Source: B1SED10-16 sp046498365 (GTDB lineage Bacteria > Desulfobacterota > Desulfobacteria > Desulfobacterales > Desulfosalsimonadaceae). From it: 12,121 nucleotides of DNA. The position numbers and the translations under genes were made by a program. Below are positions 6,288-12,121 of this stretch, in pieces (position 1 is the first letter of the stretch; every line of letters begins with the position of its first letter). The stretch is from the NCBI GenBank assembly GCA_046498365.1, contig JAWOAV010000244.1:1-12121 (forward strand), written 5' to 3'. The notes under the pieces are model-generated. The model was given only the letters and a program-made list of their open reading frames with translations, had not been told where the DNA came from and searched no databases.

Positions 6288-6899
6288 TTACAATGCGATG
6301 CTTCGTTTCCCGCTCCATTTTTCCAGCCGGCCCACCGCCTTGAACAACCGTTTCGGCGGGTGGATGCGTATACCAAGAATCCGCCAGTTGATGAACTCCA
6401 TGATCAGGCCGGTCGCTGCCAACGGCTCCATGTAGGCAAAATCCGTGGTGGACGGCCATGCTTTCAGGCGGCCCCGCACCCACAGGGGCACCCCGGTTCC
6501 GGCCGTTTTGTCAGCCCATGCGTCCACGTCGTCGACCAGAAAGCCGATGTGCTGCACCACGATTTGGCCGTCCGGGGCAAGGCTTTGGGTATAAAAATCC
6601 GATCCTTCCACGGGTTCCAGCAGTTCCAGTTCCACGCCCTTGTGATACGCCAGCCCCATTTTCCCGGAAATCTGCCGGGCTTCCCCTTTTTCCCGCCAGA
6701 AGACCGGGGCGCCTTTGGCAATAAAGAATGGTCCGAATCCCTGATTTTCCAGTTTTTCCGCAGCCGCTTCCACATCCGGGACGACAAGGCCAAGCTGATG
6801 GACGTTTTTCAGCCCCTGTTCGCGCATAAAATCTTCGGCCAGTTCATTGACGGCCCCCTGGAAATCCTCTGATTGCAGTAAATCATCAAGATAGCGCAT
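6288..6899 (-). CDS. VOC-superfamily (glyoxalase/epimerase-like) protein
   Basis: A 203-residue protein with the paired beta-alpha-beta-beta-beta halves of the vicinal oxygen chelate fold. Candidate metal ligands sit where the family places them: H34 (VHQLGLVVPDV), E92 (VELELLEP), H117 (VQHIGFLVDDV) and E168 (LIMEFINW). The two HxxG(L/F)xVxDV strands are characteristic of methylmalonyl-CoA epimerase and glyoxalase-4 type proteins. The reaction is not determined; epimerisation of methylmalonyl-CoA is an attractive guess given pccAB on the same contig, but residue patterns do not prove it. ATG 6899 is chosen because GAGG lies 7 nt upstream. ATG 6917 or TTG 6956 are possible; the latter would overlap the upstream ThDP gene by 14 nt. 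It is the last gene of the - strand run. Confidence 0.7.
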   Translation of the reverse strand: MRYLDDLLQSEDFQGAVNELAEDFMREQGLKNVHQLGLVVPDVEAAAEKLENQGFGPFFIAKGAPVFWREKGEARQISGKMGLAYHKGVELELLEPVEGSDFYTQSLAPDGQIVVQHIGFLVDDVDAWADKTAGTGVPLWVRGRLKAWPSTTDFAYMEPLAATGLIMEFINWRILGIRIHPPKRLFKAVGRLEKWSGKRSIAL

Positions 6900-6942
6900 G
6901 CTGTCGCCTCGATGCATGTATGCCGTTTTATATGCCGCCGCG

Positions 6943-7565
6943 TCAAAATCCGGCAAAATTCTGGTAAAACATCACCGTGGCCGGGCTGGTTACGGTCGGA
7001 TCGGTAACCACGTTGATACATGCTGGTTTTCCGGAATCAACGGCCCGCTGGATGGCCGGTATGATGTCTGCATCCTCGGTCACCAGTTCACCGTATCCCC
7101 CGAGGCCTTCCACCATTTTTTCATAGTGCCGCATGCCCAGCTCTGCGCACGTGGTGCGATCTTCCCCCAGGCTCATCGTCTGGGAGTGCTTGATCATCCC
7201 CCAGGCACAGTCGTTGTTGACCACGCATATGATGGGGATGTCGTGGCGCACCGCGGTGTCGAATTCCATGGCGTTGAACCCGAAGGAGCCGTCACCGTTA
7301 AGCACGATCACGGGCTTGTCCGGGTGGGCCAGTTTGCCGGCCATGGCAAAAGGAATTCCCGTGCCCAGGCATCCGAGCAGCGCACCGGCGGGGACCAGGA
7401 CGCCAGCGGGATTCATCGATGAAAACCCGGCCAGGGCGTAGTAGCTGGTATCGCCGCCATCGGCCAAGTAGTAGGCGTCCTCCCCGAAAACCTCCATGAT
7501 CCTTGCCACCAGGCGGTTGGGGTGAATGGGATCGGACGGGGTTTTGCGCTGTTCCCGCTCGGTAG
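6943..7565 (-). pseudogene. Thiamine-diphosphate enzyme, C-terminal domain only (N-terminus missing)
   Basis: C-terminal PP/TPP-binding domain of the acetolactate synthase/benzoylformate decarboxylase/oxalyl-CoA decarboxylase family. The ThDP-Mg motif is clear: NGDGSFGFNAMEF followed by VVNND about 25 residues after GDG. The family approach sequence SDPIHPNRL reads in frame just before the first possible start (GTG 7507-7509), and the frame stays open upstream to the broken ThiF gene. Family members have about 540-600 residues; only about 205 are left, so the N-terminal domain (which carries the catalytic Glu) and the middle domain are absent. The likely original reaction is decarboxylation of a 2-oxo acid or related acyl donor to an aldehyde or acyloin, which would suit the AOR upstream. 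As it stands it cannot be a working enzyme alone. The break coincides with that of the neighbouring gene. Confidence 0.8.
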
Positions 7566-7775
7566 TCAGGAAAGAAGTTGGCGGTTCAAGTTCACATGCT
7601 CGAAGGAATCGTGGTCCGCGGCAACAATGCAGCCCACGCCGATGCGCGCCAGTTGCTCAAGGACAAAGCCGCCCAATCCCCCCAGCCCCACCACCACCGC
7701 CCGTGACCGCAGCAGCTTTTGTTGTCCTGCCTGACCGAACGACGGAATGTTGGCGGAGTAACGGGAAGGATCCAT
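7566..7775 (-). pseudogene. ThiF/MoeB/HesA-type E1-like adenylyltransferase, truncated after 69 residues
   Basis: N-terminal piece of an enzyme that adenylates the C-terminal glycine of a ubiquitin-like sulfur carrier. The nucleotide-binding loop VVVGLGGLGG, the DHDSFE acidic strand end and the NLNRQLLS motif are present. The protein then stops (TGA 7566-7568) exactly where family members continue towards the conserved Lys/Asp, catalytic Cys and zinc Cys pairs; full length is normally 200-270 residues. ATG 7775 begins 1 nt after the stop of the MoaD-like gene, with a G-rich Shine-Dalgarno inside that gene's GGG tail. This gives tight coupling with the substrate protein of the same pathway. 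The remaining part should be unable to complete adenylation, so the gene is broken, or an assembly join lies here. Confidence 0.8.
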
Positions 7776-7776
7776 G

Positions 7777-8001
7777 TTATCCGCCCCCCACGGACGGGAA
7801 AACGGAGAGTACATCGCCATCGTGGAGTTGGTCATCCATGGAGGAGTAGCGACCATTGATCAGGGGCAGGGAGACCTCTTCCCGCGGTATCCCGATGGAA
7901 TCCATGGCGTTACCCAGCGACGACCCGTCGGGGAACTCCATTTCCCGGTCCCGAAAACGTCCGTCTCTGAGTACCGCGAAAAGCTTCACGCGAACCTTCA
8001 T
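7777..8001 (-). CDS. MoaD/ThiS-family ubiquitin-like sulfur carrier
   Basis: A 74-residue beta-grasp protein ending SVGGG. The exposed C-terminal Gly-Gly is what the E1-like partner adenylates and a sulfurtransferase then converts to a thiocarboxylate. MoaD relatives use it to insert the dithiolene sulfurs of molybdopterin. The N-terminal KVRVKLFAVLRD strand, the PLINGRY region and the LHDGDVLSVFP strand fit MoaD. Its place directly after an AOR gene is typical of tungstopterin enzymes, where a dedicated MoaD-like protein accompanies the oxidoreductase. Its ATG lies 11 nt after the AOR stop, with AGGA overlapping that stop. Its own stop is 1 nt before the next ATG. It differs from many MoaD proteins in ending in three glycines. 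Confidence 0.88.
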   Translation of the reverse strand: MKVRVKLFAVLRDGRFRDREMEFPDGSSLGNAMDSIGIPREEVSLPLINGRYSSMDDQLHDGDVLSVFPSVGGG

Positions 8002-8012
8002 CGGCGGGCATC

Positions 8013-9827
8013 CTACTTCAAGGCCAGTGCCGCCAGCCTTTCATCCGTCGGCCAACCTTCTGGATCCCATCCTCGCAGGGAATAGTACTCGGGAAGGAGT
8101 TGATCGAGATGATGAATCTGACCTTTGGATGGCCCCTCGGGAATAGGTTCTTTCAGCAATCTTTTGGGAAGCGTGTCTTGCTTGGGATCAATCCCCGCCT
8201 TCAGGTTGAAGATTCGCTCGATGTTCCAGATTCGCTCACCCGCCGCCAGCAGGTCGTCCGTCGACCACCGCAGCCCCGTCACGCAGTTGTACAGATCGCG
8301 GTAATCATCCGGGCCGTAGGCGAAGGACGTGAACAGGCAGAGCCCGAGAGAGTCTATGGAGGCGGTCAGATCCTGGAAGGTCTTGGCCCACTGGGCCTTT
8401 CCTTCCAGGGACAACGGATCAAGCTTTTCGGGGATTCCCAGGATTTCCGGTGAGATTAGATAGCCTCGAACATGACAACCACCGCGATTCGTGGTGGCGT
8501 ATTGCAGGCCCATCCCCTGAATCCCTCGCGGGTCGTACGCGGGCAGTTCTTGTTTCTTTACGCTCATGGACAAATCGGGGCGACCGTACGAATCCGCCAG
8601 ACGGTACGAACCCTTTGCGAGTTTCGCACCAAGACCTTCCCCCGCGCCGGTCCTGCGTGTCCATTCCACGACGGCCTCGGCGGAGCCGAATGTCAGCGGT
8701 ACGCCGTCGGTTTCGTCATCGGTGATCAAGCCCTCCTGGTAGAGTTCCATCGCGCATGCGATGGTTGTCCCCATGCTTATCGTGTCTAGTCCATACTCGT
8801 TGCACCATTTGTTGGCCGCGATGGCGGCTGGCAGATCCGCCACGCCGCAATCGGCGGTAAACGCCCAGAGCGTTTCATATTCGGGACCGCCACCTTCGAT
8901 ATCGCCAACCTTGCAATAGCGACCGCAGGCGATGGGACAACGGTAACACACATCCTTGCCGGTCTGGTACTGCTCGGCCAGCGCTTCCCCCGAGACGGAA
9001 TCCGCCTCTTCGAACACGCTCTTTTGGAAGTTCTCCGTGGGATAGAGCCCGCTCTCGTTAATGATGTTGACCAGAACGGAGGTCCCATAGGTCGGCAATC
9101 CTTCGCCAGTGACACTGTTTTCCTTGATCTTTCTTCGCAAGCCCCTGACGACTTCCTTCGTCGCATCCGCGTCGGCGACAGGGGCCTTTCCGCTGCCGCG
9201 GACGACAATGGCTTTAAGATTCTTCGAGCCCATAACGGCCCCAACGCCGCCGCGGCCGGCGGCCCGGTAGCGATCATTCATGATTGCCGCCATCAAACTC
9301 TGTTTCTCGCCGGCGGGGCCAATGGTCAGTATCCTTGCTCTCGGATCCCCGAACTCCTCCAGCAGCGTGTCGGTGGTTTCGCTAACGAGCTTGCCCCAGC
9401 AGCCGGCGGCGTCCTTGATCGCCACGGTGTCATCGTTAATGGCGAGGTACACGGGCTTTTCCGCGACGCCCTCGAGAATGACCATGTCCCAGCCGGCGGA
9501 CTTTAGCTCCGCCCCCCAGTATCCTCCGGCGTTACTGCAGGCCACCGTTCCGGTCAGCGGACTCTTGGTAATAGCCATGTATCGTCCGGAAGCGGGAACC
9601 GGCGTCCCGGTCAGCGGACCGGTCACGAGCAAGAGCTTGTTCTGGGGAGAAAGCGCATCGGTGCCGGGATCCACTTCTTTCATCAGATAGTGCGTCCCGA
9701 GCCCTCGGCCGCCGATATATTTTCGTGCGACCTCCATGTCGAGAGGTTCCGCTGTAACGGAACCCGAGCAAAGGTCAACCCGGAGAACTTTTCCACGATA
9801 TCCGCCGCACGCATTGTTTCCAGACAT
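8013..9827 (-). CDS. aor: Tungsten-type aldehyde ferredoxin oxidoreductase
   Basis: A 604-residue enzyme that oxidises aldehydes to carboxylic acids (or the reverse), passing electrons to ferredoxin through a [4Fe-4S] cluster; it binds a tungsto-bispterin. Length matches Pyrococcus furiosus AOR (605). Cluster Cys are C294, C297, C301 and C497, in almost the same positions as 288, 291, 295 and 494 in P. furiosus. H452 in GGCHVRGY aligns with catalytic His448, and PEYET (315-319) holds the candidate catalytic Glu. The pterin-binding stretches GGRGLGTHYL (39-48) and GRGGVGAVMGSKNLKA (191-206) are intact. ATG 9827 has an AAGGAG about 12 nt upstream. It is followed closely by the moaD-like and thiF-like genes, so one operon is likely. 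The aldehyde substrate is unknown; a ThDP decarboxylase remnant lies downstream. Confidence 0.95.
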   Translation of the reverse strand: MSGNNACGGYRGKVLRVDLCSGSVTAEPLDMEVARKYIGGRGLGTHYLMKEVDPGTDALSPQNKLLLVTGPLTGTPVPASGRYMAITKSPLTGTVACSNAGGYWGAELKSAGWDMVILEGVAEKPVYLAINDDTVAIKDAAGCWGKLVSETTDTLLEEFGDPRARILTIGPAGEKQSLMAAIMNDRYRAAGRGGVGAVMGSKNLKAIVVRGSGKAPVADADATKEVVRGLRRKIKENSVTGEGLPTYGTSVLVNIINESGLYPTENFQKSVFEEADSVSGEALAEQYQTGKDVCYRCPIACGRYCKVGDIEGGGPEYETLWAFTADCGVADLPAAIAANKWCNEYGLDTISMGTTIACAMELYQEGLITDDETDGVPLTFGSAEAVVEWTRRTGAGEGLGAKLAKGSYRLADSYGRPDLSMSVKKQELPAYDPRGIQGMGLQYATTNRGGCHVRGYLISPEILGIPEKLDPLSLEGKAQWAKTFQDLTASIDSLGLCLFTSFAYGPDDYRDLYNCVTGLRWSTDDLLAAGERIWNIERIFNLKAGIDPKQDTLPKRLLKEPIPEGPSKGQIHHLDQLLPEYYSLRGWDPEGWPTDERLAALALK

Positions 9828-9931
9828 ACCCGCCCCCTTCTCCTTAATATCGGCCCGTTGTTTGCAACTACCGTCGTTCGCGGTTTCGGGTGATCGTAGC
9901 CGTTCACGGATGCCACGCCCCGGATAGAGAC

Positions 9932-11788
9932 TTACTGTTCCAGTTCCTCCAGGGCGGTCTGGGCGACGCGTTGGACGTAATTTCCGAGTTCGATGTTGCC
10001 TCTCTGCTTCGCCGCCTGGCGTATGGAGTCGATCACCGGCCGCGCTCGCTCATCCATTTCATCCAACACCGTGATGGCCCACAGACGCGTCGCGCCGTTG
10101 TCGGAATCCAACGCGGCGGCCAGGACGGGAAGTGCCGCGTCGGTATCTCCGGCTTGGTCCACGGCGCGCGCCGCCGCAACTCGAACCGCGGCGCATTCGT
10201 CGCCGAGCGCTTCTTGCAGCGGCTGATCCAGCTCGCGGGCCAAGCGTTTTTCGTTGCCCACCCCCATGGCGCCCCACCACCGAACGGCGGCGTCCGCGTC
10301 GGTGAGGCAGTCCGTCAATCGCTCCCGCCCCGCGGAGCCACTGGCCACGTCTCCCGCGACGCGCAACAACCGGTTGGCCCGCGCGGCCCCGTCAGGCCCG
10401 GTCATTACCGAACGCCGGTTCCCCTGCTTCTTATCGGCCGCCACCAAAAAGGGTTCGGCCAACAGTTGCACGTCGAGTATCTCCAGCATCCAGCGGTCAC
10501 ACTCGTCACGCAAACGATCCAATACCTCGTCGTGTTCGGCATCCCCAACCAGATTCTGGACCTCGTCGGGATCGGCCTGCGTGTCATACAGCTGCTCGTA
10601 CGGTCGCGTCGGTTCCAGAAACTGGGCGGCTTCCGGTTTCAGCGTTCCAGCCGCGTACAACCGTCGCATTTCCTGGCGGATGGCGTTCCGTTCGGCGTAA
10701 CTAATCCGCCGTAGCGTCGGATACCACGGCATATACGTCCGCATGTAACGGTAACGGCGGTCACGAACCATCCGGACCATGTCGTAGCGTTCATCGATCC
10801 GGTCGCGAGCAGCGTGCACGTACTGCCGCGGCTCGGGTTGGTTGGGGCCAAGGAACGGCTGACCATGCATGTGATCGGGCACGTCAACCCCCGCCAGGCT
10901 CAAGCTGGTCGGCCCCAAATCAATCAGGCTGATAAGCCGATCATCCGTGGTCCGGGGCTTTCCATACTCCCCTTGGCGGAATTTCTCGGGAATGCGAGCA
11001 ATCATCGGCACGCGGGTCCCGGAATCGTAGATCCATCGTTTGGCTCGCGGCAACCCGTCACCATGATCCGACCAAAAAATGACAATGGTGTCCTCCGCCA
11101 GACCATCCTCTTCCAGTTGATCAAGAATTCTTCCCGCGGCCACGTCCATGGCGGTAATGACGTCATAGAGTCGCGCCATTGACGCGCGAACTTTTGGCGT
11201 GTCCGGATAGTAAGCGGGAAGCGTCATTTTGGCGGGATCGTGAAGCACATCCTCGGGCAGGTTCTTCACCACCTTGGCGTGATTCTGGGGCCAGACGCGG
11301 GATTCGTGACACATGGTGAAATTAAAGACCGCGAAAAAGGGCATATCGGGGTCGGGACGATCACGCCAATGCGCCTTCCCGGAACTCTCATGCCAGACCT
11401 CCGACTTGTTCCAATGAAAATTGTAGTCGGTCTTGTTATTATTGGTGCAATAGTAACCGGATTCCTTCAAATAGTGTGGGAATGGCTTCACATGCTCGGG
11501 CAAGGTTCCCTTGCACCGCATGTGATTGCAGCCCACCGACGTGGGGTACATGCCGGTAATGATGCCCGTTCGCGCGGGAGCACAGACACCGTGCACGTGA
11601 TGCGCTTGCGTGAATCGGACCCCTTCGGTGGCCAGCTGATCCAGGTTTGGGGTTGTTGCCCGAGAGTCGCCGTAACAGCCGAGATGGGGACTGATGTCCT
11701 CACAGCTAATCCACAAAATGTTTGGACGATCATTCGCCACGGCAATCGTGGGAACCAGCAGAAGCAAGAGGGCAAGGAAGCGGCGCAT
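9932..11788 (-). CDS. Secreted type I sulfatase with HEAT-like C-terminal tail
   Basis: A 618-residue formylglycine sulfatase, expected to release sulfate from sulfated glycans outside the cytoplasm. A signal peptide is clear (MRRFLALLLLLVPTIAVAND, cleavage near residue 19). The maturation motif C69-A70-P71-A72-R73 followed by GIITGMYPTSVG supplies the Cys that becomes formylglycine. Metal-site residues lie in SCED (28-31) and SDHGDG (240-245). Residues about 485-616 form short helical repeats (AAVRWWGAMGV, AAVRVAAARAV, ATRLWAITVLDEM), a HEAT-like scaffold attached to many planctomycete sulfatases. GGAG (11797-11800) lies 8 nt before ATG 11788. It is 104 nt upstream of AOR on the same strand with no obvious terminator between. 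No formylglycine-generating or anSME enzyme is in the window. The glycan substrate cannot be told. Confidence 0.93.
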   Translation of the reverse strand: MRRFLALLLLLVPTIAVANDRPNILWISCEDISPHLGCYGDSRATTPNLDQLATEGVRFTQAHHVHGVCAPARTGIITGMYPTSVGCNHMRCKGTLPEHVKPFPHYLKESGYYCTNNNKTDYNFHWNKSEVWHESSGKAHWRDRPDPDMPFFAVFNFTMCHESRVWPQNHAKVVKNLPEDVLHDPAKMTLPAYYPDTPKVRASMARLYDVITAMDVAAGRILDQLEEDGLAEDTIVIFWSDHGDGLPRAKRWIYDSGTRVPMIARIPEKFRQGEYGKPRTTDDRLISLIDLGPTSLSLAGVDVPDHMHGQPFLGPNQPEPRQYVHAARDRIDERYDMVRMVRDRRYRYMRTYMPWYPTLRRISYAERNAIRQEMRRLYAAGTLKPEAAQFLEPTRPYEQLYDTQADPDEVQNLVGDAEHDEVLDRLRDECDRWMLEILDVQLLAEPFLVAADKKQGNRRSVMTGPDGAARANRLLRVAGDVASGSAGRERLTDCLTDADAAVRWWGAMGVGNEKRLARELDQPLQEALGDECAAVRVAAARAVDQAGDTDAALPVLAAALDSDNGATRLWAITVLDEMDERARPVIDSIRQAAKQRGNIELGNYVQRVAQTALEELEQ

Positions 11789-11847
11789 GAGTGAATCTCC
11801 AGGGTGAAAGTGGCGGCAACGCGCTGGTATCTTGAGTCGCGACAGCT

Positions 11848-11877
11848 ATTATACCGGCCCGTAACGGCCGCTGACAA
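11848..11877 (-). promoter_or_regulatory. Sigma70-like promoter of the sulfatase gene
   Basis: On the - strand, TTGTCA (11877-11872, 5 of 6 to consensus), an 18-nt spacer and a perfect TATAAT (11853-11848). Transcription would start near 11841, giving a leader of about 50 nt before ATG 11788. It is the best promoter match in the window and could drive the whole - strand run through AOR if no terminator intervenes. Confidence 0.6.
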
Positions 11878-12121
11878 CAAGGGCCCCGCAGCCCGCCATA
11901 AATCGGTAAGTCATTTCTGGACGGGTCCTAAGGGTTCTCACGTTCAATCCGGGCCTTCACGGGACATGAGCACCCCGCCTTTGGTGCGCCGAACTGGATC
12001 TCCGGGGATCGTGACGCGGATCGTCAAGGGCCCCCCCTGCCCGTGACAAAACCTGGCTTTCGCTTCCCGATAACCCCTGGGTAATGCCAGCCCTGCACGG
12101 TTTGGTTATGGGCTCTTAGGC
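11878..12121. other. Right-end stretch with no recognised gene
   Basis: I see no credible coding frame, RNA gene or clear long repeat in these 244 bases. Frames that stay open here have no family resemblance and no Shine-Dalgarno. It may be the upstream region of the sulfatase or the edge of a gene outside the window. Confidence 0.4.

Noticed and set aside
9890..10714. 274-codon open frame on the + strand opposite the sulfatase
   Set aside because: It is a mirror of the sulfatase coding sequence with no motif or Shine-Dalgarno.
11804..12046. 80-codon + strand open frame at the right end
   Set aside because: It runs through the sulfatase promoter in the opposite direction, has no ribosome binding site and no family resemblance.
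1..12121. CRISPR arrays, tRNA and rRNA genes
   Set aside because: No regularly spaced direct repeats, cloverleaf-like sequences or conserved rRNA segments were seen on either strand.

Overview
The window is about 58-60% GC and reads as DNA from an anaerobic bacterium, most likely a sulfate-reducer-type Desulfobacterota or a mixture of that with a second lineage. This rests on family recognition: propionyl-CoA carboxylase genes, Cam-like gamma carbonic anhydrases, a tungsten-type aldehyde ferredoxin oxidoreductase (AOR), a small RRM protein and intergenic palindromes of a kind common in that group. I could not compare it with any database. The rightmost gene, a secreted sulfatase with a HEAT-like tail, resembles planctomycete sulfatases instead.

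Positions 1-5632 (+ strand) form a CO2/bicarbonate-themed block. It holds a left-truncated gamma carbonic anhydrase, purE (1 nt after it, translationally coupled), a second gamma carbonic anhydrase, and a two-gene biotin-dependent acyl-CoA carboxylase (carboxyltransferase, then biotin carboxylase-BCCP, overlapping stop/start). All four enzyme types make, use or move CO2 or bicarbonate. Two palindromic elements lie in the intergenic gaps; one is a nested inverted repeat of about 155 bp just before the carboxyltransferase gene.

Positions 5633-6287 carry a small RRM-type RNA-binding protein gene. Its leader shows two mutually exclusive hairpins, a textbook intrinsic terminator and an antiterminator that buries an orphan Shine-Dalgarno-like GGAGG. 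This looks like an undescribed transcription attenuator, and autoregulation is plausible. A REP-like hairpin follows the gene.

Positions 6288-11788 are all on the - strand. In transcription order they are sulfatase, AOR, MoaD-like sulfur carrier, ThiF/MoeB-type E1 enzyme (cut after 69 residues), a thiamine-diphosphate enzyme (C-terminal part only), and a VOC/glyoxalase-family protein. AOR, MoaD and ThiF make sense as a tungsten/molybdenum-cofactor enzyme with its cofactor sulfuration genes. A ThDP decarboxylase could feed aldehydes to AOR. Near 7566 two genes are broken at the same point, so either a deletion of roughly 1.5 kb or an assembly join between two genomes lies there. The sulfatase has a good sigma70-like promoter. 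The last ~240 bases hold nothing I recognise.
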